DNA of 64,000 nucleotides from Sweltsa coloradensis (lineage: Eukaryota > Arthropoda > Insecta > Plecoptera > Chloroperlidae): assembly GCA_024449915.1 (NCBI GenBank), contig JAMZAV010000159.1:992001-1056000 (forward strand), written 5' to 3'. Shown one piece after another: positions 10,501-22,750 of this stretch. A program made the position numbers and the translations under genes. How positions within the stretch are numbered: position 1 is the stretch's first letter; every line of letters starts with the position of its first letter. The notes under the pieces were generated by a model that saw only the letters and a program-made list of their open reading frames with translations, ran no database searches and was not told the origin of the DNA.

Positions 10501-12339
10501 TCCGTAAGCGGTATTCAAACAATATACTTATATGACTAATTTGAATCATACAAACTAATTACTGGATGAACTCTCAATCAGTATTGTAAGCATGGTGGTA
10601 TAGCTTTTATTTATTTTAAGTGTCTTTGTTTTGTAATTGGTTAGGCTCAATGAATACACATGCATTGAAGATTGTGAAATGTACGAAACACATCATGTTT
10701 GTAATAATTATATCACATAAATAGACAATCGGAAACACTTCAATAAGTGTCGGTATTCTTGTTTGATATTTCCAAATGCATTCTATGCTAGAAACACCAA
10801 GTATAAAGAGTTTTCCTTATGAAGAATAATTGTTTGTGACAATGACAAATATGAACCATTCGTTCTCCTCAGAACTAAGAAAGAAATAAGTGTTCCCCTG
10901 TTCTCCTACTGGTTATTGTGTAACTTATTCTTTTAAATGTGCTTAGAAAACATAGACTCCCATAAATCTTATAGGAAATACTAGCGCAGTTTTGTTTCGC
11001 TTTCCACTAGTTTAACTACATGTTTTCCAATACTTCTTAAGCACATTTCTTGGATTATATGCTGAGTTTTTACTTATTATGTAAATCAAAGCAAGAATTT
11101 TAAATTCAATCCAGTCCACAATAATTATAATAATATGATTTGCTTCACTCGTAAGAGCACCATCGCACAAACTTTTAATTTCTTACACTATAGGTAGAAG
11201 GCAAATAAGTTCAATCTGTGCTGTACCAAGACAAAATTATACAAACGTTATGATAGTGAATATATTATTTAAATACTTTCATATAATATCTTAATAATAT
11301 TTAAATTCCGAAAACGTAAGCATTTGTGGTCAAAAAGGGGGTCTTACAAAAGTGTTCTTAATATGTCATCAGATATAATTTTTACGTATCTAGTATAATT
11401 ACCATTAATTTGACAAAATCGATTAATTATTTTATTCGAATTGTATTATATGTCGGTGTGAAATTTGTTTTGTTTTATAATAATATTTCATAAGAATATC
11501 GACCAAGTGACGATTTAGAGATATAGATTATAAAATAGTTTCTAAAGAGAGTAAGTGCAACTAATCTTGTATAAATACTGTTGATCGTGACTCAACAGGC
11601 AAACGAATTATTTCATATGAGAAGTACCGGTAAGTTATTTTTTATATGCACTTCACATTCTATAAATTCATAAAATACAACTTTTGTTTTTTCCCACGTC
11701 TTCACTTTTGGAATACGTATTTTTACGTTTCTTCACCAAATTTAATATTGACAACTTGTATGTTTTCTCTGATCGTAAACTAATATTTTACATCGTAATA
11801 TCAAACAGTATCAAGGGAAATAAGCAAAAGTGAAACACAAATTTAATTGTATCAAACACATTTATTTTCCAAATCCAATGCGCTATGCTTCGTTAATCGT
11901 ATTTCCACTACTACCGTAAACTAACTTATGCAACGGCACTCTACTAATTCACGCACGCCTGGCTATACTTGCTAACACATCAAAGCTTTGGGCCACGCGA
12001 TCATGTAAGTGCACGGCTACCCTGTCGGACGTGTGCCTTACTAATGTATGATCACAAGTCATACTTGTGCTCGGGTGAACCCGACATGGCGCTGTCATTG
12101 TCGCCTGCTGGTCCCTGTACCGGAGCGTGTGTAACATGGGCGCACTAAGTAACATTAATGATTATGTAAACAACACTGCACATTACATGTGTGATGGCCA
12201 CACGCTTGTGGCAAGGTGACCATGAATAATTATTTATCGGGAAATACTCCCGCAGGTGTAATTGATTATTATGGAAATCAATCCACATCTATTTTGCACC
12301 AATAATCAAGAAGTTATTACGTTAACCGTTAAGGTAGCT
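10501..12339. other. AT-rich stretch with a GC-richer patch
   Basis: No recognised gene. A TATAAATA box at about 11570 is followed by a GTAAGT donor at 11630 (see rejected items). The patch 11940-12230 is richer in G+C and includes a small palindrome GCCACACGCTTGTGGC, but its 68-codon minus frame has no recognisable domain. Confidence 0.4.
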
Positions 12340-12470
12340 TAGGAGTTAATTAAGGTAGCTTAGGGTTAAAGTGTACGAACGGCGACGTGCGACCCGGGTT
12401 CGATACACGGCTGAGATGGATTTTTTAATTTCTGGATTTATTTCCATGTAGTCATGAAAAATAACTTTAA
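12340..12470 (+). repeat. tRNA-derived SINE
   Basis: An A-box-like AGGTAGCTTAGGGTTAAAG and B-box-like CGGGTTCGATACACGG (about 12394-12410) are followed by a GGATTTTTTAATTTCTGGAT body. That body matches the SINE at 43548-43650 and, more weakly, those at 51346 and 56600. The tRNA head is degenerate. Confidence 0.65.
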
Positions 12471-13569
12471 ATATAAAATACAACTTCACTATACATTTTC
12501 ACCAAGTACATATTTTGAATCGTTGGAATTTACCGTTTAACATAAATGCATTTTTTCCATAAATCTCTCGTCTATGAGTAATTTATAACGAATAATTTAT
12601 AAATCAACCGCGAAACGTTACGCTGGCATGAAAAGTGTTATTTATTTTACGATTGCTGATTTGTGCATTTCCATCGTTATTGTATTCCAATCTCAAAACA
12701 TTCTTTACACACTAGCATAGTTAACCCATCCACCCGAAGCTTCCATCACCTCTCTAATGAGTGTATACGTAATATGATAACGCTGACGTCAAGTTTCAAG
12801 TTGTCATAAAGGGCGGAGGTATAGTATAGGGTAAAATTTGAATTAATACAGGAAAATGCCGTGTCCTCGTCGATTAAAGGGGTAGGCCTATTCACCCGCT
12901 TAATTTCAAAAATATATTTCATTCAGGCTAAATAGTTATGTATTAAGAAAGTAACAGAAAAATTATTGAGTGCACTATGACCCGAAAAAATATTGTCAAA
13001 CTTGGTAATTTTCGAGCTATGTCCCATCGGCAAAAATCTCACATAAGAAATAACATGAGGACGATCGTTATGCCCCGTGACCTTGGAGGATTTTGGTCCC
13101 AAAAAAGATTGGCTATTACTGACGTACTCGACAGCCTATTTTGTAAATCAGCTATATTTTGTTTTGTAATTTAGGCAAGTGGTTTGGTCAAAATATTAAG
13201 CTGATTACCAAGAAGGGGAGTGATTGTGGAATGCATATTTTTGAGTGTTTGAGTGTATATTCGTTCACAGTTTCAAGACACTATGTTGTAAAAGGCGATT
13301 TTAGATTGGTACGATAATCTAGTATCTATATGAAACAAAAATAAGCATGTTAAAGAAGATTGGAAAAATTCCCAAAATGTAGTTGCGTTAGCAGACTTGC
13401 GTCCACAAGTCGCTAGATATTTCGGTAAAATTGCGGCTACTCTGGATATGACGCAAATACAGACCCTCACCTTTTCTGTATCAGAAAATGAATATTTCAA
13501 CTAAAATTTGTGTACCAAGATACTGTAAAGCAGGCTGTAGTATGTAAATATGTAATAAAAAATTTCAAA
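12471..13569. other. AT-rich stretch, nothing recognised
   Basis: Open frames of 65 and 75 codons on opposite strands (12977-13174 and 13273-13500) show no recognisable domain. No repeat family was identified. Confidence 0.45.
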
Positions 13570-13685
13570 AAGTTCATAAAAATCGAGTGAAAGTTGAACC
13601 CGCGACCCTCAGCATGGGAATGCCTCTCGTTACCGCTACTCCAAAGTGGACGGTAAATCTAGCGACTTTTGACTATACTTTATAC
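13570..13685 (-). repeat. tRNA-like SINE fragment
   Basis: On the minus strand a head-like segment (GGAGTAGCGGTAACGAGAGG) precedes a B-box-like GTCGCGGGTTCAAC, complement at about 13590-13605. The body downstream is AT-rich and was not matched to other families in the window. Confidence 0.45.
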
Positions 13686-13830
13686 GTTGCAGGTTGCTCA
13701 AAACCCAAAATTGAGTAAATGATTACTGTTTTCTTTCTAGAAATGCTCTTTTAGTGCTAGAATAATTTATTCGAGTCATTTGGAACTGGTTTTCGTTTGC
13801 ATTTTCTTTCCATTGATTTTCAAACATTAT

Positions 13831-14002
13831 CGCCGAAGACATTTCCGCCATCTTTAGAGAAGTAGATATAAATTTTGACCTTGAACAAATTGCAACAGAA
13901 AGGGTTCTTTTTGCATTGGAGTCAGAAAAAAATCCCACTTAACATACTCAAAATCGCGGGAAAATCTTAGGTGTCGAAATTGATCAAAATTTGCATATAA
14001 AG
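13831..14002. repeat. Left arm of a wide inverted repeat
   Basis: The core 13873-14002 is the reverse complement of 16551-16676 at roughly 85% identity. Shared landmarks are CCTTGAACAAATTGCAACAG, CATACTCAAAATCGCGG and ATCTTAGGTGTCGAAA. Weaker similarity continues outward to about 13831. The 2.5 kb between the arms holds the repeat arrays at 14750-15725. Confidence 0.7.
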
Positions 14003-14749
14003 TTAAACAATACACAATTATTCAAAAATTAATATAACGCGTGTTTCCAGACAATTTTACAAATAAACTACACAGTAAGGATCAATGAACGTGTAACTAT
14101 TTATTTTAATTATGACTTGTGATTTATGGAATCCATTAATTAATTAAATTAATAAAACATGTTAATTGTAATAATTAATTTCATTACTAAATTTTCAATC
14201 AATCTTGCAAATCTTGCTACGAAACGATTTAGTGCACATCATTATCCTTGTGAAAAACAACAAAATTGCAACTTTAAATGCAATTAATTATAATTCATTG
14301 CGTTTATAGCACTAAGTCATGAATTGAAGATATACTCAAAGAAAAAGTTACCTATGCTGTTTTTCAGACTTTGCGAATAAATGTATATAGTATTTTGAAT
14401 AAAAATAAAATACTTTATACGGCGTATGGCCTAAATACATAATTATGTATAATTATTGTGCAATTAAAAAGTTAATTAATAATTGAACTTAAAAATGTGA
14501 TATGGATATTTTTGTAGAAACCCACAAAATGTAAGTTAAAACTAGCAAGAACACAATCTTAAAATTTAAATTGATGCATTGCTTTGTACTTAATGATATT
14601 ATCCTAGTCCTAGGCATTTTAATAATATTAAAATGGCTTTTATGACAAATTGTCATATTATGACAAATAAAATGACAAGTGAAATATCTACTTATCAACA
14701 TCAAGAGCACATAACAAAATGTATATTCTGCCTTCACTGACTTGGAGTT

Positions 14750-14920
14750 GATTGATATTAAACCATATTTGTCCAGATCTCATGCAAACCAGCTTCAGAG
14801 GAGAGAATTTGTGAGTGTTTGTTTGTTTGAATTTGTATTTGTATTTGTTACATCTTGATTGATATTAAACCATATTTTTCCAGTTCTAATGCAAACCAGT
14901 CTTAGGATAGAGCTGTTACC

Positions 14921-14952
<32 letters not shown>

Positions 14953-15205
14953 TTGCTTAACGTCTCATATTAATGCACGAAGGCTATTCGATACGATTAC
15001 CCACCTACACCTTGATTGATATTGAACCACATTTTTCCAGATCTAATGCAAACAGCCTTAGAGGAGAGAACTGTTACCATTTGTTACCTTGTTTGATATT
15101 AAACCATATTTATCCAGATCTAATGCAAACCAGCCTTAGAGGCCATTGTTACACCTTGATTGTTACTAAACATTTTGCTTTTTTCACAATTTAATGCAAA
15201 CCAGT
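14750..15205 (+). repeat. Irregular tandem array of a 65-110-bp unit
   Basis: At least five copies of a unit resembling TTGATTGATATTAAACCATA, then TTTTTCCAGATCTAATGCAA, then ACCAGCCTTAGAGG. They start near 14750, 14858, 15012, 15088 and 15157. Copies differ by substitutions and by inserted segments, including a retroelement-like piece at 14921-14995. A 73-codon frame at 14973-15194 is only a by-product of the repeat. Confidence 0.75.
14921..14949. repeat. (ATTG)n microsatellite
   Basis: About seven ATTG units. The following bases (AACGTCTCATATTAATGCAC then GAAGGCTATTCGA) match the SINE family B body near 37495-37525, so the tract is probably that SINE's simple-sequence tail. Confidence 0.75.
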
Positions 15206-15214
15206 CCTCGAGGG

Positions 15215-15725
15215 TTTATGAGCACTAAGTGTCAATGATTTCAACGCTTCAGCGGATAAAGCTTTTTTATGTGTAATGGATGGTTAAAATTATCACCCTT
15301 GATTGATATAATACGCCTATCTATTGGGTGGTGATCCAAAGTACATGGAGGTATAAACTAATATATACATATCTCGAGTTAATATGTTAAGTAGCCCATT
15401 GAATTGTTTTAAATACTATTTTGAATAGTCAAAACTGACAAGACATAGATTAATAATGAGTAATCTCCCAAAGATAATTTAATTTAATTCAAACCCACGT
15501 TTATGAGCACCCAGGGTCAATGATTTCAATGGTCCAGCGGATATAGCTTTTGATGTGTAATGAATGGTTAAAATTATCAACACTTGGTTTATAAAAAATA
15601 CGCCTATCCATTGGGTGGTGATCCAAAGAAACATGAAGCAATAAATATACATATCCTAATTAATGTTTTTAGAAGCCAGTGGATTTGTTCAAATACTATT
15701 TTGAAAAGTTAAAATTCAGAACCCA
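15215..15725 (+). repeat. Direct duplication, period about 285 bp
   Basis: Unit 1 starts at 15215 and unit 2 at 15500. Shared landmarks are TTTATGAGCAC, GTCAATGATTTCAA, GTGTAATG-ATGGTTAAAATT, ATTGGGTGGTGATCCAAAG and AAATACTATTTTGAA. A third short piece (TTTTTATGAGCA) appears near 15775. It directly follows the 14750-15205 array. No coding potential was recognised. Confidence 0.75.
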
Positions 15726-16550
15726 TAGTAAAATTAAAAAAACATGTGCGCATATTTCTATATCTAGGACGAGTTTTTATGAGCAAGCCAATGGGTGTTA
15801 ATTTTGTAAGTGTAATAGAATAAATCTACATACAATCCATGGATTAGGAATAACGTGAATACATGGATTGTAGTAAAATAAACATGGGCTTTCCTACTTT
15901 AATCATTTTAGAAGATAAAGTAGTCACTTAATTTTTCCGTTTAAAGGTGTATATTAGTACGTCAATATCATTCATTTCGTACAAGATTTTATGGCTAACA
16001 TTCTCGGCTGTGTCAGCATTGACATTATTTGCAGCTGTCATACCACTGAAAATACTGTGAAGATCAGAACTTCTATCGATGTCAAAAGAATTCATATTAT
16101 CTAGGAATTTAATTAACAAGTTTGTATCTTCTGAATGTGAATACATGTACACGAAAACAGAACTCAATCTCAAGTTGTTGCTGTTACCGAAAAATTGAAA
16201 GTCATCTGTTTGTTTTCATTTTTAAAATTTTTTTATAACTAATTAATTAATTAATTCAAAACTAATCAACACAAAAAAGTTACATAAATGCCAGTTTACT
16301 TGAAAGTATAACCTGGTATCGGATGTTTATATATTCTGTGCGATATATTGTTCGTTAGTTTGATAGGATTATTCCAATTGATTTCCATTGATATTTATCA
16401 TTTGTCATCGTAATAATTAGCCTATGTAATTAATCAAAATAATAAATTCAAAACAGAAGTAGTGATATTTTACCTCAACTGTCTACTGTCATGCTAACTT
16501 GGAGCGAAATAGGTGAAACAAATGTTTTTTATTGATATCAACTATTTATC

Positions 16551-16730
16551 TTAATATGCAAATTTGATCATTTTCGACACCTAAGATTTTCCGCGATTTT
16601 GAGTATGTTAAACAGTATTTTTTTCTGAACCCAGTGCAAAAAGAACCATTTCTGTTGCAATTTGTTCAAGGTCAGGGCTATTTTTTCCCCAGTTCTCCTA
16701 CTCTACTTTGCCAATATTTGCTTCCGCAAC
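16551..16730. repeat. Right arm of a wide inverted repeat
   Basis: It pairs with 13831-14002; the best-matching part is 16551-16676. Sequence beyond the arm shows only weak similarity. The 62-codon frame at 16634-16822 overlaps the arm and is not a credible gene. Confidence 0.7.
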
Positions 16731-18008
16731 TTTACCGACGCAAGTCTTTGTGCATGAGCGGGTATAACATAAACCCAGGTATAATGTGGTACTTGATTCC
16801 ACTTGACGATAGTGACGGTTAGTATTTTTTGTCGTTCTCCGTACAGATGTGTATCACATTTACTACACTACGTGGCAGAAAACGATTAGGCTAATAACAC
16901 CACATTTAAATTCTACTTGTATGTATCATATGACTTCGACAACTAGATGACAATAGGTCGACAAGACCACATTGGTCTTGTCGCTTATCCAAGTCGTATT
17001 GCGCCCCCATGTTTGTTTAAGAATGTTGGACCGTTTGCGGTTTAATCCAAGCGTTTGGCCCTCATTCCCACTGAACCACCGCCTACTTCTGATCTTCTAG
17101 GCCGTGGTTTTACAAGTGGTTATGTCAACTAATTACACCAGACCCCTCATCAGAATAGGAACCTCTTTGAAACTTTACCTTCAATTAAATATTAATTCGC
17201 ACTCTTGTTTTTACAATACCTACCGTACGTTCAAAAATATTCTTCTATATTTCCTGAGTGTGAGACGTGGTTTCACTTGGTGTGTGACTTTCAATGGAAT
17301 AACTAATCCACAGGAGAATGTAAGGGGTGCTCTTTGAATGGAAGCGTAGAATATTCAAAGGTTTGGAATTTACCGTATAAAATAACAATTTCTATGCACA
17401 TTGTAATAAGCTATGTGGTTTAAAAAGCCGTCGTGGTTAGTTATAATGTATTCATATGACTTCGGCTTTGATAACTTTGGATATAAGATGGTCGCTGAAT
17501 GCAGTATGCTGGAGCGTGGCGTAATGTAAACAAGCAGAACGACCACATTGAAGAAAATAATGGAATGCATAATGACTCAACGCATAGAACTAAATATAAA
17601 ACAATATGTAACTTTAATATAAATAGCTGCGACCTGTGCGACCTGTGCCTTGCGGCCATGTTGTGTGAGTATAATATTTGTGTACATACAACAAATACAA
17701 AATCACGTACGTTACGACGGAACGTTATCAAAATTTATAGCTGAACAATGCACTTGTAAAGACAAACACAATCAATAAATTTTCTACTAAAACAACATTT
17801 TAACAACTTTTTTAGGCCATGAGTTCTTCAATGTCTTAATATGTGACGAATGTGTGTCTTAATGTGTGACTAAATGTATTAATGTGTCAAAATGTGTCTA
17901 AAGAAAAAATGACGGCTAATGCGAAGTTATGATGACCGAGCCTGCTTATAGAAAGAGATCTTGACGCGTCCATGGAATAGTACAAAACAAGAAAGTTACA
18001 AACTTATG
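16731..18008. other. AT-rich stretch, nothing firm
   Basis: A tight overlap of open frames on three frames at 17370-17744 reflects locally fewer stop codons, not a gene I can identify. ATATGACTTCG occurs at about 16928 and 17455, a possible minor repeat. Confidence 0.4.
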
Positions 18009-18232
18009 TTTCGTTATGTTATGTCACGTGAAGATTTCTCCCCGGAGATTTGTGGACGAAGAGGAGAATTCTGTTTAAAAAGTAGAATTTATGTGTTTAA
18101 ATAGAGCGCGACACACGAGGACAGACATCTTCACGTCTTAATTCGCCGACTAGAAATCCCTGTCTAGAAATCTTCGGGGGTGAAATCTCAACGTGTATCA
18201 AACGCTTTAATTAACAAAACCAAATTTCGTTA
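18009..18232. mobile_element. Possible solo-LTR-like insertion
   Basis: A 208-bp GC-richer segment is flanked by direct repeats TTTCGTTA (18009-18016 and 18225-18232). It starts TGTTATG and contains a promoter-like TTTAAATAGAGCGCG followed by GACACACGAGGACAG. It lacks a clean CA terminus, so the LTR interpretation is weak. Confidence 0.2.
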
Positions 18233-19099
18233 CATTTTCAAAGATACACTCGAACGGATCAGGATTTGTAATGAGTGAATTAAGTGTATGAAGGAGGCGT
18301 CATCATATTACATGATCAGCCATTTAAAAATGCCTCTATCGCACATAATTTCAGAATCATTTCGGTTTCTTGGTTTCTTAAAACGAACTACTATTCAGAT
18401 TTCTCTAAATCTTAAACATGAACATCATTATGATCTCTAGTAAAGCCCCACGCAGGTTATGTTGTACTATTTTGAACCCGTACTAAATAATTAGCATTCG
18501 TAATGTTGAGTTAGTCCAACATGTGATTAATAAAACAGCAGTGCACGTAATCGTATATATTCTGTTACAGAGCAGCTTCTAAACTATTTTGTAAAGAGGT
18601 TTACTCTTACAATGTTTCATAAAACATCAGTATACAACATCGTATATTCTGTGTCACAGAGAAGATTTCATCCAACTTTGTAAAGACGCTCACATAATGG
18701 CCTTAGAAAACAAAAGAAAATACGCTGGCATGATGTATGTGTGCACAGTTATTAATAATTTAACATACACAAGTTAAAGTCTTGGCATATTAAATGTTCA
18801 TGTACCTCCATAAAATACACGATGTTACAATGCTTTTCAAACTAAAATCGATTTGATCTTCATAAGAAAATATTTTACAAATTGTAACACTATCAATTAT
18901 ATTATACTTTCGTGAAGAAACAATACACACAATAAATAATACACACATTAAAATATTAAAACATTTATACATCTGTGCTGAATCTTATTGATAGCATCCC
19001 AATGAATCACTCAACTGATCATTTTCGTAGGTCTCTTCACAGTCATTCACGCGATCACACATATGTTTTAATAATTTTTTGTTTTTCCTTTTGTTTCAG

Positions 19100-19150
19100 T
19101 TTTGTGTGAAATGAACCTAGGGGTGCAATACGGTCGACTTCCCTGGATCG
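19100..19150 (+). CDS. Candidate 51-bp exon, unknown gene
   Basis: A polypyrimidine tract and acceptor (TTCCTTTTGTTTCAG) precede the segment and a consensus donor GTGAGT follows at 19151. One frame is open throughout and contains an ATG at 19111 reading MNLGVQYGRLPWI, leaving one base of the next codon. If spliced to the candidate exon at 30274, that frame would read a few more codons and stop, so this could be a 5'-leader exon with a short upstream frame or a terminal piece of a gene. No family was recognised. Support comes only from splice-site quality and local composition. Confidence 0.3.
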
Positions 19151-19779
19151 GTGAGTATAGATACACTAATTACATGTGAAAAGTAGTAGTAAACAGTGAA
19201 CATTCTAAGGCTAACCTTTTTATAGAATGTGATATGGATCTAAAAATGATTCACTATCAATGTTATTAATGTTATTTTTATTGATTATTCAAATGAATTC
19301 CATTTTCAAGTAAACCTTGTCTAGGTTGACATTTGGTTATTTCTATTATAATGTATATCGAGCGAATCTAAACACAACGTGAATAGCCTAGCAAAGGCCG
19401 AGCCAAATAGATATAATATTTACGCGAAGTTGAAGGCATAAAGACAGGAAGTAGACAGCGGATAAGAACACATTTGAATGATTCTGAAAGATGTTGACGT
19501 GAAGGGTTAACGTAAAGCATGTTACTTGTGCAAGGATTGTGTTGAGCGACGTATAGACCATTGACGCAAATCCACTAACACGACGCGCAGTATTTGCCTT
19601 ACAAATCCACTATAAATCCATGGAGCTGTTGTTGAACTATGCCAAGTTTCAGGAAACCTACTGGTTTATGTTATTCACATACATTCTTCGATTCCCACAT
19701 TCAGTGTAACAATCGATCAAGTCTTTGATCATTCGATATATTTACTCCAATGAATGCTACGACTGGGTTTTGAATATAG
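19151..19779. other. AT-rich stretch, nothing recognised
   Basis: If the 19100 exon is real this is intron. No repeat or coding signal was recognised. Confidence 0.4.
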
Positions 19780-20195
19780 TTCACAAGATCAAATTCCATT
19801 CCTAGAGCTCCACCTAGGAAACCGAAATTCAAATACACCCTTCCCATCGTTCTCGCCCCTTAATTAATTTCTCAGCTTTAATCTAGTTCACCTATTCCCC
19901 TTTCTCCTTACCTTCCTTTATAACTGTATCGCTTTTGTTCACCCTTTGTCAAAATGACCATACTTTGTCTAACGTATTTTTTTTTAAATACTTATTTTGT
20001 TATCTTTACAAATTATGTTCTCCGTTATGTCTGAATGACAACTTGTTTTCTATATTATGTATTTGTTTTCTTGCAAACTAATGTTTGTTGTTTGTTGTAC
20101 TGTGATGCTAATACAGGCTAAAGAGGGAATTGTACCCTACAATGTCCTTCTCGCCGAGTGGCGAGAAAAATACTTTAAAATAAAATAAATAAAAT
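19780..20195 (+). mobile_element. Non-LTR retrotransposon 3' end, decayed
   Basis: A short residual coding tail (PRAPPRKPKFKYTL...VLAP, then TAA at about 19861) is followed by a pyrimidine-rich 3' untranslated region. After that come GGCTAAAGAGGGAATTGTACC, a small hairpin (CTCGCC GAGT GGCGAG) and an (AAATA)n-like tail ending near 20195. The same order is seen at 41500-41575 in the other LINE: GGCTGCAGAGGGCAGAATTG, then CCCGCC/GGGGCGG, then AATAAATA. This is typical of Jockey-like elements. The element is severely 5'-truncated. Confidence 0.7.
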
Positions 20196-22198
20196 AAGTG
20201 CGTATGTTCATAGTTCATGTTTTTATTGTAAATAGATCACATTTATTTTACAGTATATGTAAAAGTGACATGTTTTTATTCTTGTAAACGATGGTGCTTA
20301 ACATTATTACAGTTAGTTGATGTCCACTGTGTATTATTTGACACACTGTTAACCTACATTTTGATTCTGAGTCGTCAACAAGAACTACCTCACCTGCTTG
20401 TCCCACTTCAATACATTATAATACGCCTTGAAAGCGTAATGGGGTACACATTCACGGTGGAGTGTCTAAGTGGAACTTAAATGGCTGAGCAATGCAATTA
20501 CGTAGGATTGACACATCGCATCGGTTACAAAGGGATTTCATTACGGTGAGCTTTCATCTATTATCACGATGATGACATTTTGATACCACTACCGCACGTG
20601 TATACACATTCCTGTCATAAATGGTGTTATACTGTTTAATATGTCAACCATACCAAAGGAAATGTAGTTTAAAGTATAAATTATGAATGCCGTTACCTTT
20701 AATTGAAGTAAAGTGCAAGCTGCCCTTTTACCTGATGAGTGAAGTGCACTTGATTAGTAATACCCACAAAATGAAATCAATATAATATTACACTGTTGAC
20801 AGAAATTTCCGCAATAACAGACCTGGGACTACGGCGCAATTAATTTTGTACTATAATCGTAAATGTATTGTTTTTATTTGCGAGTATATCATTACATGTT
20901 TTTCTGAATAATTTTATAGAATCCAATCAATTCCAATATGATTGCTTTATTTGTTTAGTTCACATCAATTGCAAAATGTTTATTTGTATTCATTGCCATT
21001 TTATGAACTGGCATTTTATTTTGTGTTAATTTCAATATATTTAGTTATTCAACGTATTTTGCGGACTGGTATTTCACTTATCATGCAGTACCCGATACAA
21101 CTGGGGTTTCCGTATGATAAAGTAAGAATTAGTTTCGCTTTAACTAATAATGGAATTTATTGTCATTAAAATTAAGTATTTACGTTAGTATTTTTGTGTG
21201 CTACATTAAAACACATCAGTAAATCAGTTTTATAACCGAATATGATAAGACAAAATAAATTAATATACAACATGATTTTGTCGTAACACGTCCCCCCCCC
21301 CCTCCTACCAGTTGCTTGTTTTATGAAAACGATTTCTTCTCATTAATAACAGTTATTTATGTTCTAAATAAGTAATAAATTTATCTTTTCGGTTCGTTTC
21401 TGAAAAAAAAAACGAATTCTTTCATCGTATTTCTTGGAGTTTTGCATGGTCCAGTGAAATACTGATTCATGGACCAGACAATGCTGAGTGATGGTAATGT
21501 TGCATTCGACCCTAGCAAAGAGGGCTCATATCAGTCAACACTCTGTTCTCGAAGCTGTTATTGTATGGATCATGGCTGGGAGGTCTGCCTATACCATTGA
21601 ATCATCCGTCTTCGCTAGGGGTTCAATTTCTAGAACATTATTTACAGTCCATTGTGTGAGGGTGAAATTGTCTGTTTTGTTTGTTTTATTTACGGTTCCT
21701 TTTCATCCTTCCATTTTACAAGTGGTGTTTATAGTACCAAAATATCTATAAATCCCAAGTTGATGGAAAATACAAAGTAAAACATCACTGTACATTATTT
21801 TCATTTGAGGCAATAGTCAATAGAATGTTGTTAACGGTAAGTCCCTTCTAATTATTTAAGATAATTCGTATACATTAGAATTTGTTTGAATTATTTTACC
21901 ATTTACTTGTCAAGGGAATAACAAAGGTGTTCGCTATTAAGCCGTCGCATTCTGGACCTATTCGAACACCTACCAAGACTATTTGACAAAGTTTGTACTA
22001 TATCAATCAACCGTTATCTTGAATTATTTTGGTGCAATCATTACGGTATCATCATCATCAAAATAGTAGTTTTACAAGTTGTCGGTGAACAAACCATATG
22101 TTTATTTATATTATTGTTTGAAAATAATACTCTTTAAACATTTCTCAATTTCATTAATCGGAAAACACTACCGTAGGTGTGATTGATTTTGTACGGAT
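20196..22198. other. AT-rich stretch, nothing recognised
   Basis: Scattered open frames of 70-90 codons (20265-20480, 20942-21169, 21488-21751) lack recognisable domains. An 11-base C run occurs at 21292-21302. Confidence 0.45.
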
Positions 22199-22226
22199 TA
22201 ATCAATCAATCAATCAATCAATCAAT
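22199..22226. repeat. (ATCA)n microsatellite
   Basis: About seven tetranucleotide units, equal to (ATTG)n on the other strand. No SINE body was recognised beside it. Confidence 0.8.
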
Positions 22227-22750
22227 AAAACTCTTTAAAGTTAAACACTTGAATGATGTGAACAAGTTTATTTCGTCACATGCATTGACAGAAAATAATC
22301 AACCTCTTTAAAACTTGTAATCGTTGATTACAACCTATTGTATTCGTTTTATTTATTTAATTTCCAAACATAACAAAATTAGTTGTATATTATTCAAATA
22401 AGTTGTAATTTGTAAGCAATTCAAAAATAAGTATGACATTTTGTAATAGAATCGATAATACCCCGGATAGTGCGTTGTCTTAAAGAGAATAGCAACGTCA
22501 CAGCCTGGTTGAATCATAAGTCGTCCCCGCTGCGGTTAGCTCCTCTTGGTTGCCATGGAGACTTCCCCTTCGGTCATCCCACAAGGCTGGTTCAAACGAT
22601 AACATCGGTTTTTATTGTTGGACATTTAAGATCAGAAACAATCATTTGTCGTTTTGTAGCTTCAAGCAATGAAAATCTCATAGTAGTGTTTTGTACATAG
22701 TAAAACATGAATTCATCTGATTCTTTGTTGCTATACTTTTATACTAGGAA

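Noticed and set aside
11570..11629. TATAAATA box followed by ATG and a GTAAGT donor
   Set aside because: The motifs are individually common in AT-rich DNA; the putative exon is only about 30 bases and no partner was found.
14750..15205. CRISPR-like array
   Set aside because: Repeats are long, irregular and diverged with no uniform spacers, and the context is a eukaryotic genome.
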